Source: Chionis minor (taxonomy: Eukaryota; Chordata; Aves; Charadriiformes; Chionididae). From it: 64,000 nucleotides of DNA. The notes under the pieces were generated by a model. It did not search any database. It had not been told where the DNA came from and saw nothing but the letters and a program-made list of their open reading frames with translations. The position numbers were made by a program, and so were the translations under genes. How positions within the stretch are numbered: the stretch's first letter is position 1; each line of letters opens with the position of its first letter. This document shows, in pieces, positions 49,879 through 63,830 of this stretch. Location: positions 86,794 to 150,793 of the forward strand of contig VZSF01003242.1 in NCBI GenBank assembly GCA_013398295.1, in the 5' to 3' direction.

Positions 49879-52800
49879 CTAGGGAAAAAGAAAAGCACAC
49901 CATTGTAATTACAGCCAAATAATAAATACCACTTTTGTGATGAGTTAACAGTAAAAAAAGCCCATAGATTTTCTAGCCAATAACATTAATGATGATTGTC
50001 CTGAATACCTAATTCTTGATGTTTACAGGAAAGGGAAGAAGATATAAGATGGACTTCTGAAGTATTGCTTTCATTTGTTACACCATGAAACAAATGTTCT
50101 GAAAAAAACATTAATTTCATCAAATTCATTAGAAATTCCATTCAACTGTCAGCCCCTCAGTCTGTGACGTAAATATTTATCAGTGCTGTATCTAAGCAGT
50201 CTTTGATTTCCTAAAGCTATGCGGTAAAAGTCAACAACTCCATCTGCATTGCTTCAAGGTCCCAGCAACTTTTGGATGCAAGTTGTTATTTGGCAACATA
50301 ACATAGCAAACTGTGCTTTAGAGAGAAAAGATTTAAACATTTTAGCCTTTAGGATACTGCATAAGCTGCATTCAATGGAACTGAAAGCAGGTTACTCTAA
50401 TAACTTTAATCTATGCATTACAGAAATGTAGTAACATATTTGTCACTCACAGCAGCATCCAGAAGATTTGTGTGATGGTCAATGGTGACAGAAGCACTGA
50501 GAACTGAGATTACTTATTTCAGAACAAACTGAAAATCAATGACTATGAGCTAACATCATGTAAGTACCCGAAAGTTTCTTCTTGAGAAGAGCTTGTCACC
50601 ACGTTAAGTCAAAACAGACTCTGATCAAAGGCTACCACCTCCTCCTTGAGCAAACCCTTGTCCTGGGGGTATACCAAACCTCTTGCCGTCTGCCTGCAGA
50701 GCCACGGCCGCCACTGGCTCTCCACCATGGTCCTGCGCAGCCACAGTTGGGCCACATTGCACTGAGCCTGGACATCTCCTGTCTCCAGTATCCCCCTACT
50801 CCCAATTCAAGCAGCACAGAGGAAAGACGACCACATACAGCCACCTGGCACCCCCAGCACTGACATGGTATCTATGCAAATCAGCTTCAGCAAACATTGT
50901 AATATTTACTAATGAAATACTAGATATCTATTAGAAACGTGGTAATTCATTTTATAACATTTAGGTAGATTAAGCGTGTAAAAAAAAATTAAATTAAATG
51001 AAATTAGTATTTGCTTGAAAACAATACACTACCTGTACTGTTTTATCTCATTTCTTCTGTTCTTACCATCATAAGTAAGAAAGAGCCCTCAGTTACCTCC
51101 AAAAATACGTGAGGCGTTTAGACAATGGTCTATAGTCAGTACATCCTTCTGGATTAAAAAAAAAAAAATCACCTATTTCTGAATTTGCATTTTGCCACAT
51201 AACTACTTACATTTAATAAGGCAAAAGAAAAAGCTACATAATCTACACTAAGGCCAAATTTGAAAACATGTAATAAACTATCATTCTAATCCAAGTAGCC
51301 ATCCCACACCCCCATCACAAAAGCTACAGAATCCATAACACTGCAGTCCTATGCCATGATTTCGAGAACCATCAAAAACATTATCTTTAGAAATTATTTG
51401 AAAAACTATTGTTACTAGAGAAGTCAGGAAAATGAAAGTCATTTGGAGAAGATCTCCAAAACCCCCACATAGTTCTCATGGTCAATGCTAGGGAAGAAAA
51501 ATTGATATTACACAAACAACCCTTTGCTCTCCCTTAACTCAGTATCTGTAAGTTCAGTGATCTGTGTTCAGATCCTCTTTGCCAAAGACACAGTCATTGT
51601 GCTCTGCTGCTTGAAGTTTCTAAGAAAATGGTCAGCAGAGAAATAAACAGGAAAAACTAAATACAAGTACAGAAGTATTTATTTCTACTCCATAAGAATC
51701 TGAAAATAAGTATCAACAAAGTTTGAAAAGCAGACAAATGTTTTTGAATGCTAAGGTTGTACTATAGGGTAAATCTCACAGCATATTATGGAGATAATAT
51801 ATCCATCATATTTATAGCCACATATATTATAACCATATATGGTATCTTCTTTCAGTGAGAGGCTAGTATTTAGCCATCTTATAAAAAGGCAAAAAGAATT
51901 TTCCCTCCCCTCCCCACCCTGTGAAATACACCAACATTAAAATAAACAACATCTGTAGCTTGAACAACCACTAGCTTGTTTTAAGTCAGCACTAAAAAAA
52001 AAAACCTCCTCTTTTTCTTTTACTATAAACAAAAACACATAATGAATTCAAACCATGAAAGGAGAATATGAACAAAACCAAAAAGCAGAAACTAACTGAA
52101 ACAATCACATGATCCAGCTTTGACCGCAGAATGCCTTTATCCCAACAGCCCTATCCACCCATCTCACTGATCATTATTAGCTACAATCAACAAATATACA
52201 ACAAATAAAATGCATTTTTTAAGTGTGAAATGGTTTTGATTCCGAAAAAGTAAAAACTAGATGTTATGCCTCAACTTGAAAGGAATTTAAAAAGTGATTT
52301 AGAGATTCTTTTCCAAAATTACAGCATACCAAAAAAATTGTGGGTTTTGAGCTAGAGAATAAATACATGAATACTACAGTACAGATAAATGTTGCACAGA
52401 ATTTTCCATCTGCAACAGAATAATTTATGAATGCCAAGTCCTTTTCCTATACAGTATTATCTTAGAATACCTTTCTTAATTCAAGACAGAACAGGAATGA
52501 AATAGGACAGCCCATAAGCCCTTATGAATGCCTATACACCATTAGTCCACACCTTTAGTTATTAGCCCTCAAAGTTGGAATTACAGAAGTGATATAAAAA
52601 TGGATTTGGAATGTCTAAGGGTGTATCTTTTTGGATAATTTAAAAACAATCAAAGAACACAGGACAGGTGAGCATGCTCAAACTCAGACGCACAAAACCA
52701 GCAGCAACAACATGCCTTTGATTGCTTTAAGAATGGGCTAAAAAAAACCCCAAATTCTATTTTCCTCCTCTTTGACATAAGCTTCCATCTAGCAGGGGCA

Positions 52801-55800
52801 GCAAAATTACAACCAAAGTATCTTCTTGACTTACGAATGTCCAGTAATATAAATAACCACTTTAATAGTGCACTAACATAACTTGTCTCTGTCAGGCAGT
52901 ACAACAAAGCTCACATTTATCACTTAGGCAGAGACCGAGGCAGGAGGTGCAGCCTATGGCAGGGTCTACAGGCAGCCCCTGAGGAGTACAGCAGGACTCT
53001 ATACAGACGCAAAGGCCAAGCAGAGCACCACAAAACAGGCAATAGAATTGGTCAACATCTACAAGTCACCAAGTAAAATGGTTGGGTTTGGGAAACACTG
53101 CATTGTATGGCCGTGAAACATGGATTTTCTTTTTCTTTAGCTTGTTTTCTTAGTGCAGAACTGAAGAGGTTTGTTAGTCAAGGTCTAAAACTTAGGCAGT
53201 AGAAAGAAACCAAAAATTCCCTCGCACGCAGCATCAAGAGCCTTGAACCAAGAAGCTATCCACAGAAGAACCTAAAACCAGTGCCTTCAGATGCTGGGTT
53301 TCCTCTATGTAAGAGGAAGGAAGATGTTACTCCTCAAGGTGGCCTAGAGAGCCGTGGAGATGTGTAGCAAATTGCAGGTTTACATCTATCATGGACAACA
53401 GTAAAGGTGTTTTAAGTCAGCCAGGTTCTAGTCACAATGAGCACAGTCAAATATCTCCATGTGGCACATGCATTTGTTCACAAGATGAGTATCACTGCGA
53501 ATTTCAGCAATTTATTACACTTCCAATATTCCTATTCATCAAAGGAACCTTGTGCAACCCTTCATGAGGCTGGAAGAGCATGCTCTCCCTTTTCCTACGA
53601 TCTCACCCAGTGCTAGATGCGGACACGTCTTGTCTCAGCAACAACCACATCTGCCAAAGCTTTCTGAACCCCGCTGCCTGTCACTGCCAGTTCGCAGGAG
53701 CCGGCATTCAGGAGAACAGTCAACGGCAAGACGTGCAGACCAGTGACCTCTCAAAGCGCAGTAAGCCATATCCACATCCTGAATAAAGAGCAGAAAACTA
53801 CAAAGAGGTTGTGGTCTCCAGGTTGGTAGAGTCAAGCCTCTTGCCAGTAGCTGGTGGGTATTTTTCTTCTAAGGCTTCAATGATGCTAACCTTCAGCTGA
53901 GCTCGGCCAGCCAGCCATGCTGGTCCAGCGAGATGGTAAAATTCCAGTATGTAAAGCTGTGAAGTATCAAATAGTAAAAACCAAAGAAGGGAAAGCTTTG
54001 TTAAACTGATGAAGAAAGTTCTCTCTGAACTGGCAGACCACAACGGACTCAACAACAAAATTAAGAGAAAACCAGCAGACAGACAGTAAGCAAATGCTGC
54101 TGTATTAACAAGCTCAGAAATGGCTTTTTGAGTACAGCCCAGTGCATGGGCTGCTCATTCCCTCAAAAATAGGAAGGAAAAGGTAGACAGCTCACTGAAC
54201 CAGAGAAGACAAGAAGTCATAGATCATAAATCCTTTTTGAACGTTGGCACATCATTCTCCAGTTCTCCACATGGAGCTGCATGTCTGTCCATGCATAAAA
54301 GAGTTTTTATTCTGGATGCAAACTACTAGGGAGTGGATATGTGGAAAGACAGTTGGGAGCTGAGGTTATCCATTGCTTTTCTCTACTCCACCCATCCTTG
54401 TGCATTGCATTTTGTCCCAAGGCAGGGGCAATTTCCAGATGTTGCGATTTTCAGTGCCAAAGCCATTCCAAGCAACCCTGATGACAGTCCAAAGTGCTAT
54501 ATATAAGGCAACATAACAAAAGTAGAAGAAAAACAGAGAACAGCAGCTTACAATAAAAAGAAAAAAGGAAGTGAGAAAAGGGCCTTCCCCCACTTTGCTC
54601 CACTTGATTAACTTCTGTGGGGATGACAGACTCAACCCAAATCTGACAAATTTAGCATATCCACACAGCTACTGCACATTTTGACACATACTAAAACCAG
54701 CTTCAATCAGTAGAGCAGCAGATACTCGCTTTTAAGATTCACCTGTGTCTCTGGAGAGAACCCTGCCAGGAACTTCACACAAGGAACTTGTATTATAACT
54801 TCATTTAGGGAAACTAGGAGCCTATAATCCTGCCAAGCAAAACATCATCATGTTTCATTAGATGATACAGAGTTTCTAACACACCAAGATTGAGTTCTTT
54901 CTGCCTTCACATATTAGATACAATGGTCACCAACCAAGAATCAAGGTGAAAGAGGAAATTGTATTGAGGTGAGTAAAGTAACTGATAAAATCAACGCAAA
55001 CTCACAGACAGCTGTTATTAATATTGCCACACTGTCACAACACTGGATGAAGTCCAGATTTCAGTCCCAAGGTGAATGCAATTCAATTCAGTCAATTCTT
55101 TACCAGCCTTGCTCAACGCTCTTGCCCAGAGACAGTGCCGTGGGACACGTGTCACTTGGGCACAGCCTCTGCCCTACTCACTGCACGTGAAAGCATCGGC
55201 CCCTTGCAATGTAATTCTGTTTATAAGGGGTTTTCAAACACGATGTCTTTATGGATAACAATGAAACATGCAGATTAGTCTACTTAATTCCCAGGATAAT
55301 AGTATTTCCATTAGCAGTTTGATAGCATGCGTACATTATACTTATGAAACGGGCACACAAAAATAATCAAAGATGAGAAGCAAGAATTTAGGAGGTCAAG
55401 ATAATTTTGAATTCTGACCTTCGGAGATCAGAAAAAGGTCCCACAATCAACAGTTATATTTAATAAAACAGAAAGCAATACACTTCAAAACAGACATCCA
55501 GTGCGGCAAAACAGCCAGCAGTAATGAAGAAAAGGATCTGAGAGATTATAGCAGCTCTCTAATATTGGGGTCAACAACATGGTACTGCTGCAAAAGCGTA
55601 ACTGCTTATTGTGAACTGTACCAAAAGGATTGCTACGTGTGAAAGAAAAAGCAATTATCCTGCTCTGCCTAGACAAACAAAAAATCTCTGCTCTATGTGC
55701 TATCTAGACTTTCAACCATAGGTAGTTTTTTTTTCCTAAATCTATCATAAAGCATAATCCCCAAGTGGAAGAATCTAGATAACAATTACACGACCTAAAT

Positions 55801-58800
55801 AAAACAACTAAGGGCTAAAAGAATTAGGTTTGCTTTGCAAGGAACTGTGAAAGCAAAGCGAGAAGGAACAGACACCTTGTCTCTTACCTGCAAGGTGTAA
55901 TTTAAAAATTATTTTTAAAGATGTTGAGATGGACAGTTCTCAATATCCACTGGTTGCTGCTTATCTATTTGTAGCTATAACATTGAAGAAAAACAACTTT
56001 CCAGCTACAAGGATAAACAAGAAATACAAGAGGCAGCCGTAAATCATCATAAAAGTCTAGAAAAATACAGAAGACAGATCTACAATGTGTGAGTCAGTGT
56101 CCCGTTCAATATTAATCCCACATTTCTATACTATTATATGCAAGTCTTTACCCAGATATGTAGTACTAAATATCAGCCCGATATGCTTTGAATGAAATTC
56201 AGAGGGAAACTTTTCCCCTCAAACAGGATTTAAAAGTTTGTATACTTTCAAAAATGGTCAAATAACATCATATCTGGTTTTATCTGTATTTACTACCTGT
56301 TAATATGAATAGCATACTAATTGCACTGTACTGGAATTAGATAAGCATTCAAAATTACGTAATACCAAAGGGAGGGGAAAAAACCCAACCAAAAGACCTT
56401 GAGCTTTTATTTTTATTTCCAAGTCATGAGTAGATTAGGACAGTGTTTATTTTTTGCAGTACAAATGGCCTTCCTCAATGATCAGCAGATGTTTTTTTTT
56501 CCCCGTTAGAGAACAGCTCAAAAAAAAGTCGCTTTTCCTTTTCATACCTGGTAAAACACAATCAGTGAAACACCATTTAATCCAACCTCTGTTAATAGAT
56601 AATTTCAGTCTGCTGTTTTCAAGCAGTTCAGAGTGGTAGTGGTTTTCTACTCAAAATTACAGTGAATTAGATATGTCAGGGACGGCATTAGATATTCTTA
56701 TGTGAGCTCTGCATTTAAATAGTGGTTGTGTGAACCTGAGTTCCATGTCATGGACCAAACAGCTAATAGTCGAAATCATTCCAGGTCTAAATTTGAGTAG
56801 GAATCTAAGCTTCTAATATGATCATTTTGTTCAAATACAAGATACACTTCCTCACCCAGATGATTGCTCACCCTTCTGCTAGATTACACACAGTTTTTCC
56901 ACCATGTTTACAAAATTCATTTAATTTGAAGGTGGTGAAGGGCACAGATAGAAAAGAATTACATCTTCAAAAAGTAACTACTGTCGTTCAGTTTTATTGT
57001 ATAATCACGCACCATATGTGTCTTCTGATGACACAGGCTGTGATTGAAGTAGTTGTTCCCCACAGGCACTCCTATACCCATATGAATTCCTTATGGTTAT
57101 GGCAGAACTCCACATAGGCAAAAGGTTTGTCCATACAGAACCACTTACAGACTCCCAGATATGGGGTTTTTTTTCCTCCTTTGAGACAAATATCACTCTG
57201 AAGTATAATTATTAACTTCTTACAAAACTGGTATCACCTGAACTGCATTCTTCCACATATGCGTAAGATTCAGCTTGGTATTCTGACAACACTGAATTAG
57301 ACCCAAAATGTTTGTGTGTTAAACCAAGATTTTATTTTACTTCTATCGACTGCAAATGAAACCCAGACAAATTTAGCAAATGCAACCAAAACTTACTCAA
57401 AAATTAAAAATAGGTAATTCAGCTACTGTTGCATGTCGAGTGTTGCAAATACTGCTATACAGTTTCACTTCTAAGAAAGGAAATTCACATAAGATGCATT
57501 TGTCAGGGTGCTTTAATACCCGATGTGCAAAACAAACATTTCCCAAATGAGGTGTCAAATCACTGACCATGCAAGCTTTTGCTAGTGGCATCAATCCAGT
57601 ACTTTCCCCTTAGGCAACACACAAACTAGCCTCAAATACAGAAAAATTCTCCTGAATTCTGAGAAGCCTGAGATAAAAGTACTAAGGCATTCTTCCCACT
57701 GAGAATGAAACCTCAATCCACGTTCCTTTTGCAATTAAAACAACCACCAAAAAAGCCACCAAAAAACCCCAAACCTCATAGGCACCCAATCCATACTTTG
57801 AAGACTCTTCCCAAATATTACATAAAATTTACTGGTCCATATATTTAAAAACAGGATTTAATTTACTGTCCCTAAAATCCACACTATTTATATGTGATAA
57901 AGTAAACTGTACCATTGCCACTGATGTACCTATTAAAGAGAATCTTAGCTCTGTATTTCATAGGGTTGGATAAAAATCACATAGAGAAATTCAGATAGAT
58001 AAAATCATCAGGGACAAATTGCTGAACCTCGTTCACCTGCTTGCTTCCCAACTTCATCACAGAGAAGTACATAAATCTCACCACTGAGATTTAAGAGAGG
58101 GAGGTTTAACATTTTGTTTTGTCAAATGATGATCAAACTGTTTTGTAACTGAAGCACTGTTGCAATTACCACCTGTTAAAAAGTTCAAGCCTACTGATTT
58201 GTTCTCTGTCATGTTTTTTTTAAGAAATAAATTACCACCTTGATTTCATCAGACAGCAAAGTCTGTTCAGTCTTTCTACAACAAGAAGGAGTAAATAAAG
58301 CTTTGCAACATGTTTATCTGCAAGATCACCAGGTCTCACTCGGAACAAGGTGTTGCCAGAATCCAGTAGACATTTCAAATGTACAACAGCTTTTACCTCT
58401 TTGTATCAATTAAAAAATACCAAGCCTGTTACCGGAATCATGCATCACTACCATGCATCTTATCCTGCCCCCATACAGCAATTCTTAACAGAACTACCAT
58501 ACAAAAAGATTATGGGTCTGAAGAACAATTAATATACATATAATTAATATGACTTGATATAAGCACACATGACCACCACAGAAGCTTATCTGAGGCTACG
58601 GTTACAGCTCATTACTCCACACTGGGGCCCATTTTAAATAAAGTTATCAAGCGAGCAGAGCAGGAAAGGAGCATTACAAATACTTCCTCTATAGGTCCAA
58701 GTTCACTGCAGGAAGACCAATCTGCTTCTCCACACTTCTCCCCAGGCACAACCAGGCTGTAGACAGTAGTTTTAAGATGTCAGAATGAGATAATCACCTA

Positions 58801-61800
58801 CTGCACAGATCACCACATCAACCTCATCACAGAGCTGCACACCAAGGCCACCGACACAGCTCCTACATACTTTCCAAGGCAGAGAGGATCAAGGGTACCG
58901 ACAGCAGCAAGGGACATCACCATATACTGCTGTCAAAAAAGATACTGTCATACTACCAAGCATTTAAGCTTCTTTAACAAAAACTCAGCATGATCTGAGG
59001 TTGCATGTTGGAGTTTCAGCCTCTGTTCAGCAGCACGTTGATCTCAGCAGGAAGTTGGGCAAAGCGCTCCCAGGTGACGACCGCTAGTCAGAGCACTGGT
59101 GGTATCTCTCCTTCCTCGTGCTCTGAGGGACACAGAACCCCCTGCTCCACCACAGAGCACCTTCTCATCCACTCATCTCCCATGTGAGGCAGCACTTGGC
59201 TTTGGCCTTTTGCGGGACAGAAAGCACACTACTGGCTGAGGGAAGCATCCTGCAGGGAAAACATCACGCATCAGCTCCGGGGGGTGGAAGAAGGGGTAGC
59301 AGTGGCCACACTGTGCCTTCGGGACACCGCAGAGCAGGATCATATTGCAGGTACGAGACTGCCGTTGGTGACTAATGACCTCCACGCTGTGCCATGCACT
59401 TGGAATCGCAGGGCTCCTGCGGTGCAGGCAAGTCATTGCTACTGGTCCATATCAGCACTGGACTGGCCATCGTTTGCGAGAAGATGGTCAGAAACAGAGA
59501 GGAAGTCGGTCAGTTGCGTGATCCTTAACAGCTCTAGAGTGACTCACTTCCTACTGAAGAGACAGCAATAGAAACCTCAGTTTCTAGACTGGTTCCTGAG
59601 CAGGAAGGGATCAGAACAAAGATCCATAACCCACCTCCTGGCTGGGTGCAATCTTCCAGCAACCAGTGCCAAACACATAAGCCACATCCAAGAAGAATTA
59701 ATTTCACATCAAAAAAAATGATAGGAGCAATGTATTCTTTTTTATATTTTTATGTGTGTGTATATATATACACTTCATATACTTTAATATTTAGTCAAAA
59801 ATTGGTACACACCCCACTACCTAAAATCCAACACAGACCTCTTCTATCCTTTGATATTTCAAAATCTAAGGATCATCGCAGGTGGGAAAAAATTCAAGTT
59901 ATGCAGGATAGCAAGTTACTGCTTGTCATCACTCACAGAGAAATTCGCCACATTAAGTATGTGTGAACTAATTTGAGGAATGGCATTCCCTCAGTGACAG
60001 AAGGGTGTTTACCACCGAGACTATATGCAGCTGACATGAAGATGCTGATACGTAATCACCGCATATTGTAACAACTCCTGACATCATGCCTCTCTGGATC
60101 AATGTGTTCTAAGAGAAATTCACTAATTATTACAGAAATTCCTGTAATAAACCTCTTCCTGAAGTGACTCAAATGCAGTTCCAAAACCACTCAGGTGTCA
60201 CTAATGTTCAGCTGACCAGCAAGCAAACAGCTATGGCAGCTCCCTCAACCACCTCACCTGGTACTTCCAAAAATATCTGGGCTGAACAAAAAGCAGAAGT
60301 AAGTGTATGGGAGCAGGACAGTAGCTTTCTAGCAAGCAGTAATACCAGCTTATACCAGCTTAAATATTTGTGAAATTATGACTCAATTAACTGGTGATGC
60401 CAAAAGAGGTCATGGAAAAAAAGTCCAGCTACTAGGAGATCTTACTTTCTCTTTGGATAAAAGACAACTGGAGAGAGGGTGGGAGAAGGGAAGAAAGTTA
60501 GCCAGTCACAAGAAGAAAGCAAGTCTTACGAATAGAGGGGAGACTGTGTCATCTATTTTGATGTTAATTAAGATTTTAACTGGACTCTCATGAGAACGAC
60601 CGTACTTTTGTACATATAAACACATTGTGCAACTTTCTACCATTAAAACTGACTCAACAGCAGTGCGCGTTAAATGCAGAGCGGAGTTTACTCCAGTAGC
60701 TCCCTGTGTCCTGACAAGCCTTCCAAAGCTTCTCCCCTCTCCCATATCCCCTCGGCACTGAGCTCCAACAAGGGCTGGAAAAAGCTAAGTTGCAGCTCTC
60801 TCTGCAAATGAACTTATAAACTGGTTTTGTGTCATAGAAATACGGTACTGTATAAGGGGAGCAAAAACAGTTAAACAATTCCAAAAGAGTAACTATTGAT
60901 AAGTCCCTGTGAAAACTTAAGGGTGACTATATTGCAGGATGCCTGGGTAAAATAATATTTAATAGTCATCAATGACTTGGACCACTGAATATGGATAAGC
61001 ATTTTAAATTTGTGGATAACTTCAGGATGCAGGCAGACACAAACAAATTAAATGGCAGAATTAGAACTACAAATTATCCAGAAAACCAATTTTTTTCTTT
61101 TAAGGGAAAAAAAAAATCCTGAAGTCCTCTCAGGATGCACATACCGTGCTTGGATTCATGGTTAGACACAGCATTTAAACGATGAAGGATGAAGTAGAAG
61201 CCAGAAGCACCTATTTATAGGTTACAGATGCTTTAACATCCACTTGATTTGAAAATTCTGGTGCTAAGAAATGAGGTTGCAAGCAGTACTATCAGTTTAT
61301 ATTTATTTCCTCACCACCGGTCTTTCATGTTGTGAATGGGCGTTCGGCCTGGATAGCACTAGGAAGCACGAAAATTTAGGAGATAGGCGAGCTCAGCTGC
61401 CGGGTTGCTCCAGCCCAGGCCACATGATTTTGCAGACTAAGGAAAGCTAACCCAGTAAAGGAGAATTAATATAATTTCTGCCAGATTAGCAAACAACAAC
61501 TTTCAGGATTGGTGGGAGGCAAAGCACAGCAGCATCAGGCTCTTAGATTTGCTCAGCCATCTCACAAAGTCTCGTTGCAAGACTCTAAGTAATTTCTGAC
61601 ACCATTGCAGATTACATTTTTCCTAAAGTAACCCTGAGAATGTATAGTCAGTCTTGGTTTCAGATCAATCTGAGACTTCCCAGAGGGATCCTTCTAAACT
61701 GTGGAACAGTTACAATAATTCCAGTGCTGCTGACAGTAAAATGATCGCCACAGGGTTATGCAGCGGGCCTCCTTTACGGCCAGGTTTACAATAATCATGC

Positions 61801-63200
61801 CTTAAATCCTAAACTTTCTCAGCAGATTTTAGTGAAAATTTCAAAACTGAACACTTTCACTTATATTAGGGCTCACGGAGGCACTGATCACAGATATAAG
61901 TGGTAAGTAAGACTTGCAGCCCTTACACACCAACCCTCTTATGTCCCTGGGACTGCAGGTTTAAAAACCAGAACCTACATTCCATTTGAATAACAACTTC
62001 TCTTCGTACAATTTAAATCTTAAGGAAAAAGTTCTCCGTGTCTGCTGCCGATTCATCTTATGGACACCTAATCTTTAGACTATAAAATAATCCGTAAAAA
62101 AAAAAAAGGGGGTATTTTTGCAGTTTACACATCAGTCTTACGAGCTTACAGAAAAAAAAAATCTCTTTCCCATATAGTATGTTAATATTCCGAACAAAAC
62201 TGGAAACTAAACATTCAGAAGATCACTTTTTAAGTATTAGGCTTGCCAAAGTTCCACTAAATTCTCAAACTCTTTCTATATTATCACTCTTTAAGCACTG
62301 AGAATTCTCAACAACAGATGCAGAGCACCTAGTCCCTGAAGCACTCGGGTACTTGTGGGTACCATGAGGCGACTTTTGCAAGTACTTACTCTGCGCTCCT
62401 ACTGGGTGAGATGGTCGGGACTGGTGGAAAGAGATGGAAGCACCGGCCTGCAACAGCGCAGGTGCCTCCTCCATCGCGAAGCGATTAGCCGTTATTACAT
62501 GACAATACCAAGCTAACAGCTTGCGAAGAGCCTACCTGCAGGCTTAAAGCCAGTTACAAAACTTGTTTTGCCACACAGACAACTATGCAAACCCACAGAT
62601 GAAAAAAAAAAAAGATTTGTTCATACTTAAAAGAAACCCGGGGCGGAGGGGGAAGGGAAATATGTGCTAATTAAGACATTCACACTTTGATTAGTTTCGC
62701 AGGCTTAAAAAAAAAAAAAGAGCCTGTTGTGCACAGTCATTAATCAGCCATTTCTGGTTTTTGCTTGTAAATAATTCTCCTATTAGTATTAAATAAATGC
62801 TCTGTTAGAAGAGGAGGACCAGGCAGCGACGTTCCCCAGCAGAGAAGCACGGCGGGCTCCAAGCCTGCGCGGCGGGACGGGGCACACGTAGCGTGACAAA
62901 CACCACCCGGTACGGGCAGAGCTCTTCGCAAAAGCCTGGAGTTACTAAATTATCAATTAACCTCTTTTAAATGGGGGGGAATTTCCCTCTTTTAAGTGGA
63001 GGGAATGGAAAGATTAAGAAATACCCGCTGACTAACGCAGCCCCCCTCGGCAGCTCAGGCAAAACGTAACTTTAAGCATGGTCACACCTACCTACAAACC
63101 CCCCCCCCCCCCCCCCCCCCACCCAAAAAGAATACAATCTGNACCCCCCCACCCCCCCCCCCCCCCCCCCAAAATGTATGAAATGACTGTGTTTTTCCTA
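49879..63200 (-). other. FAM3C: FAM3C intron 1 (about 13 kb, in the 5' UTR)
   Basis: Long noncoding stretch between the promoter CpG island and the exon carrying the ATG. It is mostly AT-rich. A GC-richer patch lies at 50640-50860, and simple tracts include A runs near 51152, 62098, 62143 and 62707, and (TG)(TA) near 59753-59772. No other gene is recognisable; short frames on both strands have no protein-like features. Alternative 5' exons are possible, for example with a donor-like site at about 62530-62540 (minus sense GCAG|GTAGGC). Confidence 0.7.
63099..63170. repeat. Poly-C tracts (poly-G in FAM3C sense) with one N
   Basis: Runs of 22 C, then 7 C and 19 C, separated by a short AAAAAGAATACAATCTGNA-like spacer with N at 63142. 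On the minus strand these are long G runs next to the FAM3C CpG island, strong G-quadruplex candidates. Run lengths should not be trusted. Confidence 0.95.
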
Positions 63201-63234
63201 CTTCAGCAGCTCAGAGGTTAGAAGCCGAAGGAAC

Positions 63235-63830
63235 ACAGGCTGAGGGCCGGCATCCCTCCGCAGAGCTGGATGGGCAGCACATTCTCCGCCCCCCCCCCCT
63301 CACCCCACGGCTGTTGCCGGGAACGCTGGATTTCGCCAAGAGCAGAGCTGAGCCCCACAACCCGCCCGCCCGGCGACGCGCGGACCCGCCGCCCCCCGCG
63401 GGAGGCGGACAGGACGGCGGAGAGGCGGCACCACCGCCCGTGCTCCGCGCCGAGCCCTTGCTTCGGCAGCAGCAGGCGGCGGCTACCCGCCATGGGGACA
63501 ACCCGCTCCGCTCCCCGCACCGGGGCGACCGGCGCCGCCGCGGGCTACCCCCTCTCCTCCCCCGGCCCGGCCATCCCGCCAGCAGCGCCCAGCCATCCCG
63601 CNGGGACCGTCCCGGGGAGGCCGGGTACGGGGCGATCGGGGCCGGCGCGGGGCGGGCCTCTGGCGCGGGAAGGGCGGTTGTGGGATTTTGGGATGGTTTC
63701 GTGAAGGTTGATAATCCCAAAAAAATCCCTGACGCGTGTGACGTCCCGCGGCCACGCACCCACCGGGCAGCGCTGGCGGGGAGCGCCGTGCCCAGACGCC
63801 AGCCCGGTGCCCCGGGCCGGGGGGGCACTG
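63235..63830 (-). promoter_or_regulatory. FAM3C: CpG island, probable FAM3C promoter and noncoding exon 1
   Basis: About 600 bases of dense GC and CpG with multiple CCCGCC/GGCGGG GC-box-like sites and no clear TATA element, as in housekeeping promoters. It is the only CpG island upstream of FAM3C exon 2 in the window. A plausible donor in minus sense, CCGTGGG|GTGAGG, ends an exon at about 63304. Long frames on both strands here are a GC effect. The start site is not fixed by sequence alone, and one N lies at 63602. Confidence 0.65.

Noticed and set aside
63211..63828. 205-codon minus-strand frame and overlapping frames in the FAM3C CpG island
   Set aside because: Low-complexity Pro/Arg/Gly/Ala-rich translation typical of CpG islands, with an N inside. 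The supported FAM3C start is in exon 2.
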